Below, in pieces: positions 1-10,805 of a DNA stretch of 64,000 bases. The translations under genes were made by a program, and so were the position numbers. The first letter of the stretch is position 1. Every line of letters starts with the position of its first letter. This DNA comes from Prosapia bicincta. Its lineage: Eukaryota; Arthropoda; Insecta; Hemiptera; Cercopidae. The stretch spans positions 235,228,643 to 235,292,642 of the forward strand of contig JBAIZL010000002.1 in assembly GCA_036971475.1 (NCBI GenBank), in the 5' to 3' direction. The notes under the pieces were generated by a model. That model saw only the letters and a list, made by a program, of their open reading frames with translations, was not told the origin of the DNA and searched no databases.

Positions 1-266
1 AATTGGATTATCTGTAAGGTAAACGAGAAATTAAAAACCATTATACATTTCCAACACAATTATTTTTTGAGTTGCTCATCCGAATTAAGTATATCTTTAA
101 GTTAAGTGCTAGGCCCTTACCTATAAATAAAAGTTTTTTTTATAGTTAAGTTATTGGAAGCCAATGAAACTTGTATACGTGTAAATGTAATATAAGTCAA
201 TAATGGTAAACTTATGTTGTTTGAAGTGTTAGTAACCAAATAACATATTCCTTTGGTGTGTTACAG

Positions 267-311
267 GTTTGTGCTGGAGCAAAATTAAAAAGAAGAAAAA
301 GAAAGATCTCG
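267..311 (+). CDS. Candidate internal coding exon, lysine-rich
   Basis: This is a 45-nt exon candidate. It follows a pyrimidine/GT-rich stretch ending in TTACAG and is followed by the donor GTAAGG. Read with one base carried over from the previous exon, it encodes LCWSKIKKKKKKDL, a cysteine/tryptophan start followed by a basic run, as often seen just inside a membrane segment (inference). It ends with one leftover base. The next + strand exon candidate, 5151-5246, begins with exactly the two bases needed to complete that codon, so the pair is phase-compatible. I do not recognise the protein. The preceding exons would lie left of the window. Alternative: chance splice signals in A-rich DNA. 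Confidence 0.45.
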
Positions 312-494
312 GTAAGGTTTAAATTGATACATTTTCTCACTTATCTAGTATATGGGACTATTGCCTCATCATAGCTTCTCTCGCTGTATCTTAACTACAT
401 ACGCTTTCTCTCGTCTTCTTCTACAAATATTGTTAAATTTTCTCCCTTACCCTAGTATATGGATTATTACCCTAAGCAACGAGCGTGGATTATT

Positions 495-1600
495 TTAATG
501 TAATGAGTTACAATCATTTAAAACTTTGGAAAATTCAATAAAGACGCCTTGATACCCGGCACAACCTTTGGAGATTATCTCAAGCGAAGTATGAATAATC
601 TGTTTCTTTCCAATGTTGAAAAGTCCTGCAGCAAAATGAAGGAAATCTTCTAATTACCTGAGCGCCAAAAAAGAGGGCTACTAACAAGAAAATCTCATTT
701 GGCTCTATAACACTTGAAAACGCCTTGGATTCTTTATTAAGAGTATGAGTATCCTTCTTTCTTAAAATTCAAGAGTATGAAGTTCTTAAGAAGATCAAAC
801 GATATCATCTACTAGAAAGTTAGACACCCAAAACGGAAACCAAAAATCATGCACTTAATTCGACAAAGTCCTTACAAGGTCAAGTCGGCATAGAGAGGAT
901 ATCCACTTAAGAGAGACCCACACGTCGTGATAGGTGTTTGGAACTATATTTTTTCAATAGCATACAGCGATCACGTTGTTCTAGATGCCAGTGTAAGCTA
1001 TTTGAAAACGTTGAGATGTGAGGGATAGTAACAACGGTCTTTCGAAACACGTTTTACCGAGATGCATAACTGGAGGGTCAAGACCAAAGGATCGGAATGT
1101 ATCTATAAAATAGTTTGTACCATATCTCCTACGTGACGAAAGCCTCCGTTCTTAGTAAAGACCGATCTATCAAACTCTTCTTGAAAGCTTTGTACACCAA
1201 CGGGAACATCATTTTTGCTTAGGAATCAGGAATATTCTATGGGGAGTGATATGACAAAAGAAATGTCCACAATCTCTGGTTTTACATGGTAGTCTGCAGC
1301 TTCAACCCACGGAGCTCAAAGGGAAAACCGAAAACTGTGGATATGCCTAGAGTCACATTTGAAGCTCAGTTAAAAGGAATGACTGTACTGAGACGGAACC
1401 GTCTACAGAAGGGGCAATGTAACAGGCAAGGTCCTGTAATCTTTGCTATAAAGCGTAATGCGAACATGTCTTCTCAAGATTAAACTCGAACTAATAAATG
1501 CTAGAGCCTAGTATAGGATATGCATAATATTATTATAAGGGGCATGGCACATTTTAAAGGACACAACAACACCTTCGTGTTAGATCATTCTTGGAATAAA
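495..1600 (+). pseudogene. Unknown gene family, degenerate copy 1
   Basis: First of four related copies (others at 1755, 5343 and 6090). It lacks the 5' part present in copies 2 and 3, and the join is near 500. Protein-like stretches run in several frames with stops and shifts between them. The last stretch, 1286-1483, contains FNPRSSKGKP and LKGMTVLRRNRLQKGQ. Homologous words in copy 4 are FNPWSSNDD and QPGMSVLTSRVLRR, so the same protein is recognisable across diverged copies. The shared 3' flank continues to about 1625. I know no domain with this pattern. Its base composition is visibly less A+T-rich than the surroundings, as expected of former coding DNA. Confidence 0.55.
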
Positions 1601-1754
1601 TGGACAGACATTACTTGAAATCTCTTGTTATATTAAGATATAAAGGTATTGTGAAACGCTAAAACTGATGTAGTTCACGACCACATAGAAACTGAAGACG
1701 CTATTCATTTTCATTGAAACACCTGGCATTAAGTTTTAAATAATGAGAAAACGG

Positions 1755-2997
1755 TTTTCATTGAGTCAAACAAATGTATTTTAATAATGCTTTGGTTCGA
1801 CACAAGTTCGTTGTCCATATTAAACATGAAAAATATTATGAAAATAATAATAATATTCCAGTGTATTTATCTCACAGAATACTATTGCACTCATTACAAT
1901 CATTTAAAACTTTGGAAAATTCAATAAAGATGCCATGCCTCCCGGGCGCAACCATTGGAGGTTATCTCAAGCGAAGTATGAATAATCCTTTTCTTTCCAA
2001 TGTCGAAAAGTCCAGCAATAAAATTTAGGAAATCTATGAACTGAATGCCAAAGACAGGGCAACTAGCTAGAAAATCTCATTTGGCTCTATAACACTAGAA
2101 AACGCCCTGGATTCTTTATTAAGACTTAAAATTCAAAAGACGGCACGTATGAAGTTCTTAAGAAGATCAATCTATATCCTATTCTAGAAACTTTGACACC
2201 CAAAACGGAAACAAAAAATCATGAACTTTATTCGACAAAGTCCTTACAAGGTCAAGTCGGCATAGAGAGAATAGCCACTTAAGAGAAACGCGCAGGTGGT
2301 GATAGCTGTTTAGAACTATAATTTTTCAACAACATATAGGGATTACGTTGTCCTAGAAGACTGTGTAAGCTATGTGAAAACGTAGAGATGTCAGTTATAG
2401 TAACGACGGTCTTTCGAAACACGTTTTACCGAGATGCATAACTGAAGGGTCAAGAACACAGCATCGGAATACCTCTTTATCTATAATATATTGTGCACCA
2501 TATCTCCTACGTGACGAAAACCTCCATTATTAGTATAATTCCCGATCTATCAAACTCTTCGAGAAACCTTTAGTTAGGTATCAAGAATCTTCTATGGGGA
2601 GTGATATGACAAAAACAATTCCAAAATGTCTGGTTTGACATGGTGGACTGCAGCCTCAACCCACGGAGCTCCAAGGAAAAACCGAAGACTGTGGATACGC
2701 CTAGAATCTTATTTCAAGCTCAGTTAAAAGGAATGACTGTACTGAGACGAAACCGTCTCCAGAAGGGGCAATGTAAAAGGCAAGGTCCTGTAATCTTTGC
2801 TATAACGCGTAATGCGAACATTTCTTCACAAGCTTAAAGGCGCACAAAGTTTTCGGAATAATAAATGCTAGAGCCTAATATAGGATATACATAATATTAT
2901 TATAAGGTGCATGGCTCATTTGAAAGGACACAACAACACCTTCGTTTTAGATCATTCTTGGAATAAATGGACAGACATTACTTGAAATCTCTTGTTA
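1755..2997 (+). pseudogene. Unknown gene family, degenerate copy 2
   Basis: This is a tandem copy of the 495-1600 unit, offset by about 1,386 bases (compare CAATCATTTA at 511 and 1897). It keeps more of the 5' part. The frame at 1774-2028 includes LLHSLQSFKTLENSIKMP and a GGYLKRSMNN motif. The 3' frame at 2640-2837 has FNPRSSKEKP and LKGMTVLRRNRLQK. Several stops and indels interrupt the reading frame, so it is a pseudogene. Similarity to copy 1 stops near 2997, where unrelated DNA with a kinase-like fragment begins; that marks the right edge of the tandem pair. Function unknown. Confidence 0.55.
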
Positions 2998-3229
2998 ATG
3001 GATCTTTACTAATTGAACATTGGGTAAAGAAATGTTCAAGTCGAACATGTTCACTTGATATAACCTCACTGTTCAGTCGATATAACCACGGGTGCTGATT
3101 TATTTCAGCTGTGGTCCTTCTCATATTGGGTTCTAGCGATAGAAAGGCTCTAGTTTCTTCTAGCGATAGAAAGGCTCTAGTTTCAGGGAAAACCAGGGAC
3201 TCTTCCATACCCCGCGGTGATTGTTCCAT
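2998..3229 (-). pseudogene. Protein kinase C-lobe fragment (subdomain XI)
   Basis: On the - strand this encodes LEPNMRRTTAEINQHPWLYR. That fits the end of a eukaryotic protein-kinase domain, where subdomain XI reads roughly D-P-x-x-R-x-T-A-x-x-x-x-x-HPWL and the conserved Arg is present. The residues after it (ISSEHVRLEHFF) resemble the tail that follows the kinase domain in muscle Ig-type kinases, but that link is weak. Upstream, a nine-residue block (LSLEETRAF type) is duplicated exactly at DNA level. No catalytic loop (HRD) or DFG motif is in the neighbourhood. It is therefore either one exon of a spliced - strand kinase gene or a relic. The left end runs into gene-family copy 2. Confidence 0.5.
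3131..3184. repeat. 27-bp perfect tandem duplication
   Basis: Two identical, adjacent 27-bp units starting TTCTAGCGATAG, with no mismatch visible. The period is a multiple of three, so the kinase-like frame on the - strand stays open and gains nine residues. A recent duplication is the simplest reading. Confidence 0.85.
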
Positions 3230-3773
3230 TATTTACTCTATACTGGCAGACACCTACATTTTATTGTAATGGACTGTGAATAGCTGCTAGATTTTTCTCT
3301 CATTTTTTAAAGGGTGCAATCAATTTTTCAAAATATCAGTTTTACATAGCTTCTAATAATCCTGTACCTTGTCTGATAGTTTGTTCTCAGATACAGTTGA
3401 GTTCTAAATGATTTTATTCCTAAAAGAACCAGAAATATATTTCGATTGCGCTAGTAACTGATCCAGTTCATTGCTGCCGAAAACTGAATAAATTGCTTTT
3501 TACAACACTTTCTATTGCTTCCACTAAAACATCTCTAAGGCGCTAATGTTGCCGTTTATTATTGTATTATCAGACAAAATATTTAAGCATGTCCACAAGT
3601 TTCTTTTTCAACTTTTAATTGAAAGGTAATAGCTACTAAAATCAAAATAATTTTCAAAATATTTAAAGAAATCACTGTAAGTAACATAATTTCTGTAAAA
3701 AGCTTGTTACACTTTCTCAGAGCTATTAAAATACTTTAATATAAATTTCCAGCTTTAAAAAAAATTAACTTAC

Positions 3774-3812
3774 CTGGACCTGGTTTATCCCAGTTCTCAT
3801 AATCTGGCATGT
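3774..3812 (-). CDS. Candidate 39-nt exon, minus strand
   Basis: On the - strand, a tract ending GGTTTCAG precedes 39 nt that are followed by GTAAGTTAATTTT, a very good donor context. With one base carried in, the exon reads MPDYENWDKPGPG, which is acidic, aromatic and proline-rich, and it ends in phase 1. A second frame is also open. It lies upstream (in - strand sense) of the kinase-like fragment at 2998-3229 and could belong to the same gene, but I cannot show a phase-consistent join. Short exon calls in A+T-rich DNA have a real chance rate. Confidence 0.4.
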
Positions 3813-3861
3813 CTGAAACCGGTAAATGTTTTTAAAATTATATTTCAAAAGTAATACATGG

Positions 3862-3923
3862 GAAGACATGTTCGCAGTACGCTTTATAGCAACGATTACA
3901 GGACCTTGCCTGTTACATTGCCC
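3862..3923 (-). repeat. Inverted fragment of the unknown gene family
   Basis: The reverse complement matches the 3' coding end of copy 1 (about 1415-1476) nearly base for base, including GGCAATGTAACAGGCAAGG and GCGAACATGTCTTC. It is an isolated piece in opposite orientation, showing that the family has been rearranged as well as duplicated. Confidence 0.8.
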
Positions 3924-3925
3924 TG

Positions 3926-4500
3926 AAGAGCACTCTCAATGTCAAACAAGTCTTGATAGTAATTCTTTTACACCATGACGCTGTTTCGGTGTAGGTTTTT
4001 TACTGAAATCCTTCTTACTCTTTTGAAACCTTTTTTTTCAGAGGGCCTTTCCCGTTTTAATATTGGCGCTTTACCCATTGAACCCGTTTACAATTATTCA
4101 ATCGCTGAGCAAGCTCCCATTGTACTACCCTTAATTAATTTAACGAGGTACCCACCACTCAGATTCGGCAGACGAGTAATAGGTTTTCTTCAAGTACTAC
4201 GACATTCTTGCTACAGGAACACCATGATCGAGTCATTCTACTTCGGTTCTAGTAGCACGGTTTCACACGATTTCATTAATACCTTTTCAATGTTCATCAA
4301 ATTCTTGGGCAGTTAGTAATGCGTTATCCCATTTAGCTTGCTATTTAAACATACTGTAGTGGTGTAACGTGTTTTGGACAATGATCCATGAGTGCGAATA
4401 CTGGCAGATGGATGACGAAATGAGCCAGCCTTCACTCAAACATGATATACCTATGTACATTCGTTCCTTAAACAATCCATTTATTACAGGGGATTTGTCG
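3926..4500. other. Unassigned block, open on both strands
   Basis: This block follows the inverted family fragment. A 113-codon + strand frame (3975-4316) is open. The opposite strand also reads protein-like over long stretches (for example GSTMGACSAIE and EKKGFKRVRRIS) with scattered stops. Composition is more balanced than in the flanks, which suggests former coding DNA, but I cannot choose a strand or a family. It may be part of the same mobile or viral-like unit as the gene-family copies. Confidence 0.3.
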
Positions 4501-4995
4501 AAGGTTTCGTAACTTTAGATCAAAAAGCTTACTATCGCAAGTCTAAGCTGCATATTTTATTGACTGAGCAATTAAATTTCCAGGGATAAGATAAAAGAAA
4601 TCTTTGGATTGTAAAGCTCTAATATTACGACTTTTAAACGACACGTGTCGCTCTTTCTCTAACCACGAAAATGCTGGCTAGCCTTCTAGAGAACCTTGCG
4701 ATGATCATTTTTCCCACAATGAAGTCAATAAGGGTTTCGTAAATGAAAAAAAACTGAGATATATTGGAATTAATCATAGATATCTATAAACCAAAAGAGT
4801 TACTCTAACCTAGGCCATCTTATTAATTGGAGTTTTAAAGTAAACTGTGAAATCAAAAGATGGAAGGCATAGCTAGAGGAAAGCGGCTAGTTGCTCGAGA
4901 TATGTGACGCGTCATTGGAGTTAATGTGTATCTACTGTGATGGATGACGGCCTGTTTTGGGGGATAATGGGTGATAGTGAGCGACATCAAATCAA

Positions 4996-4999
<4 letters not shown>

Positions 5000-5051
<52 letters not shown>
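5000..5051. repeat. (TA)n microsatellite
   Basis: About 52 bases of uninterrupted TA dinucleotides. Confidence 0.95.
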
Positions 5052-5054
<3 letters not shown>

Positions 5055-5150
5055 TTTGTATGTAAATTCATTCAGTTACTTCATTTATAAATATAATATT
5101 TATATTTGCTGTACATCATTTTTTCATTTTTCAAATTCCTTTTGTTGTAG

Positions 5151-5246
5151 TGCGTAGGCTACAATTGAGGAGGGAAGAGAGAGGCTTTTACATAACACCT
5201 TCACTTAACACAATTCCAGAAGAAAATGAAGAGACCCTAAGAGCCT
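5151..5246 (+). CDS. Candidate internal coding exon, 96 nt
   Basis: A long pyrimidine tract ending TTTTGTTGTAG precedes it and the donor GTAAGA follows. Only one frame is open. With one base carried in, it reads GFYITPSLNTIPEENEETL in its second half after an Arg-rich start (RRLQLRREER). Start and end phases are both 1, matching the exon candidate at 267-311, whose last base (G) would complete the first codon as GTG. Balanced codon use and strong splice sites make this the best host-gene exon in the window. Together they look like a basic juxtamembrane stretch followed by an acidic tail (inference). No family recognised. The intervening 4.8-kb intron would contain gene-family copies 1 and 2. 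Confidence 0.6.
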
Positions 5247-5342
5247 GTAAGATAAAATATTTATTCTTCTTCCCATTTATAGAAAAAAATATTTCCAATA
5301 TTTGTTACCCATTTTATAATTCATAAATAATTTGGTATGTTA

Positions 5343-6019
5343 TGGGTGTACACTCGAAGCTTGATCAGGGGTTTTACAATTATAAAACGGCCGTTCGACA
5401 CAAGATAGTTGACAATATTAAACATGAAAAACCTTTGCAGTGCATTTACTTCACTTTTAAAATACTATTGCACTCATTACAATCATTTAAAATTTTAGCA
5501 AATTCAATAAAGACGTCATACCTCCCCGGCACTACCATTGGAGGTTATCTCAAGCGAACCATGAATAATCTGTTTCTTTCCAATGTCGAATCGTCCTCCA
5601 ATAAAAACGGAATCTATGACCTGAACGCCAAAGACGGGGACTACAAACAAGAAAATCTCATTTGGCTCTATATCTCTTGAAAACGCCTTGGATTCTTTAT
5701 TAAGCTTTAAAATTCATAACATGGGGCGTATGAAGTTCTTAAGATGATCAATCAATATCATCTACTAGAGAGTTAGACACCCAAAACGGAAACCAAAAAG
5801 CATGCACTTTATTCGACAAAGTATTTATAAGGTCAAGGTGGCATGCCCAGGATAACAACTTAAGAGAGACACACAGGTCGTGATAGCTGTTTAGAACTGT
5901 TTTTTTTCAATAACATACAGCGATTACGTTGTTTTAGATGACTGTGTAAGATATGTGAAAACGTAGAAATATTAGGTATAGTAACAACGGTCTTTCAAAA
6001 CAGGTTTTACTAAGATGCA
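5343..6019 (+). pseudogene. Unknown gene family, degenerate copy 3
   Basis: This copy keeps the best-preserved 5' part. The frame at 5342-5680 is uninterrupted for 112 codons and contains VRHKIVDNIKHEK, LLHSLQSFKILANSIK and GGYLKRTMNNLFLSNVE, all matching the broken frame of copy 2. After the stop at about 5678, further homologous DNA continues in shifted frames until about 6019 (GTTTTACTAAGATGCAT), where similarity to copies 1 and 2 ends. It is therefore 3'-truncated. The 5' frame could still be translated, but nothing shows that it is. Function unknown. Confidence 0.55.
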
Positions 6020-6089
6020 TTTTCATACATTTTACCAATCGACATTTGCATACCATTTCCTTTATTAACATATGAAGGTGAAAGGTTAG

Positions 6090-7249
6090 GTGTACATATG
6101 TAGTTGGGTGGAGTCTAAATTTCTGCAAAAATCAGAGGCTGTAATAATAGCGGCAACATTGTTAAGACAACTTTTAAACCGATTTTGTGATGCATTCACA
6201 TATAGGAAGGGATCTGAGAGTCAATACAATTTCGAAGATGTACGAAGCGCTTGGGCATCCGAAGAACCAGGATTATACAGGCTTTTTTATAGAGAATTTT
6301 TCTTTCACAACGATATACTATTTGGAATTAAACCGGATGAAGATAATGCAGGGTAAGACTAAGTCGTCAACCTTGGGGAGAAATTGCTCGCAGGATAAGC
6401 GTGGTCGTGTTCGTTCTATATCGAGGAGTACTGCATTATAATGATGAAAAGCTATGAGTTGAAGGCGAAAGAATAAGACTCCAAACTACGAAATATTTAT
6501 TGGGTATATAACATCCGAAAAAGCCATGGACTCACTCCGAAGTCGGTAAAGTAATTGGAATTCCCTTATGAGGTTCTATAGGGCAAACTAATAATCATTC
6601 ATTTAAAGCAATTTGCAACTCTCAAGGGGATTAATAACTTAGTCCTAAAAGAGAGAAGCAAAGGTCGTGACAGCAGTCTACAACGATATTTTTGCGATTA
6701 CGATGGCCTAGCCGGCTCTGTGTGTGAACACTTGAAAGTGTCTAGGATAGTAACAACGACCTTTGGAAAGACGTTTTACTGAATTGAAAAACGGGAGGGT
6801 CAAGACCAGTGCATCGGAATACCAATGTAACTATAAAATAATGAGAACAATCTTTAATACATGATGAAAAGCTACATTGTTAGCAAAGACCGATAGATCA
6901 AACTCTTCGAGAAAGCTTTGTGCACCTACGGGAATATCATTTTAGGGCCGGGATCAAGTAACTTTCTATCACTAAACAAGAATTACGGATATGATAGTTT
7001 GAACTGTAAAATTGAGAGAAGTATAATAAATGAAATCGCCAAAGACTCAGGTGTTGACATCGTGGTCTTCATGTTCAACCCATGGAGCTCTAACGATGAT
7101 CGAAACACTAAATATATTTCAACAGGCACAATCCGAGCCATGCAGCCAGGAATGTCTGTGCTGACATCAAGGGTTTTAAGAAGGCCTCTGAAACGTTTCA
7201 AGAAATTTAGATACTCATTATGTAATTCTTTTACAATTTGTCTGTTATA
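6090..7249 (+). pseudogene. Unknown gene family, divergent copy 4
   Basis: The most diverged member. The frame at 6187-6441 (MYEALGHPKNQDYTGFF region) aligns with the N-terminal part of copy 3. The middle is broken by stops. The frame at 6918-7250 is open for 110 codons and carries the shared C-terminal words FNPWSSNDD and QPGMSVLTSRVLRR. An alignable middle block includes SRIVTTTFGKTFY against GIVTTVFRNTFY in copy 1, and KALCTYGNIIL against KALYTNGNIIF. Substitutions that keep amino-acid similarity suggest that the copies diverged while coding, then decayed. No known domain recognised. Confidence 0.55.
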
Positions 7250-7526
7250 GACAGACACGCATAATAACCCAACTTAAATGTGCGATTTAACTCTTGAATT
7301 TAACCTAACTTCAAAAATCGACCTACCTGACGAATTCGACCAACCTACCGAAATAGATAGGTTTAAATACTAATTTAAGGTTTATTTCAATATGCTTTAG
7401 TAAATACAGATTTTGTAAACAATAGTTACCAATTAGTATAAAACATTTGACATGTTATTTATAAATTGTTAATCTGTTTGAAATTGCTGTATTTAAAATG
7501 TCATACTATCTATCAATCTCTATCTC

Positions 7527-7530
<4 letters not shown>

Positions 7531-7579
<49 letters not shown>

Positions 7580-7668
7580 TCTCTTACCTTTTCTGTCTCT
7601 CGTTCTTTCTTCCTCTCCCACTTTTCTCCCTCTCTCCCCCCCTTTGTATATATATATATATATATTTA
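7531..7668. repeat. (CT)n tract with a short (TA)n tract
   Basis: About 45 bases of CT dinucleotides decay into a pyrimidine-rich stretch, ending with about 20 bases of TA near 7648-7668. Confidence 0.9.
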
Positions 7669-7699
7669 CCTATAGGTAGTAAAATATTGGAAATTTGAC

Positions 7700-9099
7700 T
7701 TTTTTGGTTGATGCAGAAATACAAAAAGGATGCTGTTATTTTTAGTCTACTATATGAAAGTGATACTGTACCAAATAATTGAATTTCAGATGTGTCTAAT
7801 TTTGAATTGTGTTAGAGTATATTGCACCGAAGTGAACCTATCTAATAGCAATTGTGTAAAAACGATAAGTAATAGACAGTTAGGGCGTTAGGTCTAAATA
7901 ATATATATAAGGCCTGCTTAAAGACTTCAATCTCAAAAAATCTTTGTCAGCGATTTATCGAAACACCTAAGCACGCTATTTTGCGATGAATCATTGAAGC
8001 ACTGTCCGACAGACACCCATCACAGAATTCTATGGCTAAGTACTGTATGCACCTGTTGAGTTCCTATACGAGAAAAAGGCCTAACGACCACTTGTCTAAC
8101 AAGAAAAAATAGGCTAACTATAGGCTAAATAACCTTTTTAAATGTAAAGAAGTTTGATCATGTTTTGTAAAAAATATATAATATTAAAGTTGTTAAATAT
8201 TGCGTTGTAATTTAGCTTTTTAACATTTACAACCTAATAAATTTCATATACATCTTGTCCACAATAAAATATTATAAATACAAATAATTTCAGCCATAAA
8301 AATATGGTAAAGTAATAAGCTATAATTAGATCATTCAACAAAATAATTAGGCTGATTTTAATAACTAGGCTCGTGACCCAACATCTCGAGAACTCGAGCA
8401 CACTTTCAAAATACAATTCAAGTAACGCAAGACTTCTTGAGTTGACTAATTACCTGATTAATAATGGGAACATTCATGATTAAATAATGTTTACTTTGGA
8501 CCTATGTAGAATTTGCTTTTCTGAAACTGTCGTGCTTTTTATTTAATCCATTACTTTTTGTTCCTATTCCTATAAGGCGTGTATCTAGTAGATATTTTCA
8601 TTACAGCCTTTTCCTGGGAGACGTATTTCCCATATCATTCCCCTCTTCAAACAATCCAAAGTCTTATATGCATACATTACTTTTATCCTCATCCTACCCT
8701 AGAATCACTCAGCTTCCACACGAGTATACAATAATCCTTCGTAGCGTTAGTCAGAAAAATATTGCGGACTCATTGGTTTTCTCGTTACTAAAATTACTAA
8801 ATGCTAGATAGTGAAAGAAAACATACTGCCATACGTAATTAATGAAAATTGCTGACAAAAACTTTGGATTTACGACTCGTCCATCTCATTTAGCAACTCG
8901 ACTCAAGATATTTTTGACAATTCACTTACAACAAACATGTCAGCTTTTTCTTCATAAAGGGGGGGGGCATTTTTTGTTCAATTAGTAATTTTCAAGATCA
9001 ATATTTTATAATAAAATATTCTATAAACAATATTACTTTACAAGATATTCCCTAATTAATATTTTATTTAGGGACTGTATTTTATAAAGTATATTTTCT

Positions 9100-9150
<51 letters not shown>

Positions 9151-10480
9151 ATAGCAACAAATTTTTCCGTTTATTTCCCACAATATCAAGTTTTTAAATT
9201 ACAATGGGTGAGTTAATTATATCCCATTGTTTAAGTTATTTGCCATACATTTGTTCTCATAGTTAAGTTAAACATGAATAAAGATCTATTTGATGTTAAT
9301 CGAAAAAGGAAGCCCAGAACGCAAAAAAACGGACGATAAAGTTTTTGCTATATTGTCTCAATATGTTGCATTTGTAGAAATTGTGGATGTTATACCTATA
9401 CTAAAATTATTGGTCAATATTATGGTTAGTGGGTTTTATATATTTAGTTATATAGTAGTTAATTATTTTGTTGAAAAAGAACTAGTAATAATTTTAAACT
9501 TTGTTAAAACGAAAAATATTATTGAGTCACTTTAACATTGAAATATCACTTTAAAATAAGTTTCACTGAACGTAATAGACTACAAATTTCAAGAGTAAAA
9601 TAGTAGATGAAAAATAACACTTTTAGAATGAAGTCTAGGGAAACTTTTATAATTTATAATATGTTGATTATAACCCTTGTACATTATATAGTTTAATGAC
9701 TTACACTACCAATTTTGTAAAATTATTTTCAGGAAAGTTGTAAAAATTACTGGATAAATTTCGATATTTTATTATATATTCTTTTATATAAAAAAATATA
9801 TAAAATGAAATAAATCACAATAAACGTTGCAAATTATAAAGAAAGTCTTAAATGCCACGATTCACAAAGGTGTAATAAAATATTTTAAAATATAACTTTC
9901 GTAAAATAAATATTAATACTATAAAAAAAAATATTAGGTATTTATTAAAATAAATATCTCTTTTATATATACTGTTATAAAACTTCTATAGATAAATGTA
10001 CGGTTCTTTATAAATATTTTATGACGAGCATGTAAATTAAAAAACCACTGTAAACAGTAACATACTGACAACATACACTATAACACAACACTATATACTA
10101 TCTTTGGTCTTTTCTTAGTTTTTTGTCGGATAAAAACGTCGTTTATATTGTCCTTAGTTCTGACATTGTTTCATAACCATTTTTGTTTAGTGACATTCTG
10201 TACCATGCTTTAAACTTCCTCACACCCTTCTTTTTAAGTCGTCCTATTTGCTGTAGTTGATAAAACTGTAATGTTCAAAAGCAAGACTAGGTATTGTGAG
10301 CCCTTAACCGATCCGTTTCCTAGCTTGATTAGAGAGCTGATCTGACCCAAAATCATTCCTTCTTTATCAATACCGAAAATTTGATTGTCAAATTAATCAA
10401 TCCACGCAGAAAGAAAAAAAACAAAGTAAGCAACAATAGTTGTCAATATCATTCTTCAACAGAATTATGCTTTGAACGGT
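7700..10480. other. No gene seen; A+T-rich with an (AT)n tract
   Basis: I see no supported coding or RNA gene here. Contents: a G9 run at 8960-8968, an (AT)n tract at about 9103-9148, and near 9570 a piece of the CGTAATRGACTACAAA tail shared with the short foldback elements at 17.3 kb and 61.9 kb. Confidence 0.6.
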
Positions 10481-10670
10481 CCCCCCTTCACCTCTCTTGC
10501 AACACAGCCAGGTAGTATTAGCTACACACATATTAGAATCCAAAATTAGATGTGAAAATTTCAATTATATTTTTAACACGATATATGTGGTGTTGAGCCA
10601 TTCAAGTATAACGTTCTATTGTACAACCAAAACAAGAAAAAACAAAATATATTTGTCTGTAAAAGCAAAC

Positions 10671-10805
10671 ATGATTCATAAAAACAAAAAATACGCTAGT
10701 ATAGAACCCACAAAGCAAATGACGTCACAGGCTTTTCGTATAGATATGAGTACTAATACTACCGAGCAGGAAGCACGAAACTGCCTTAAGCAATGTGTGG
10801 AATAA
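10671..10805 (+). CDS. Short unassigned frame
   Basis: A 44-codon ATG frame ending ...NCLKQCVE. It reads more like protein than its surroundings (balanced charge, few A/T-only codons) and could be a last exon or a relic. The open frame extends further upstream without an ATG. The A-rich region downstream contains AATAAA-type signals. No family recognised. Confidence 0.2.
   Translation: MIHKNKKYASIEPTKQMTSQAFRIDMSTNTTEQEARNCLKQCVE

Noticed and set aside
4853..5071. 72-codon - strand frame over the TA tract
   Set aside because: Half of it is a Tyr-Ile repeat from (TA)n; the rest shows no domain.
7466..7698. Leu/Ser-rich frames over the (CT)n tract
   Set aside because: Low-complexity translation of a pyrimidine repeat.
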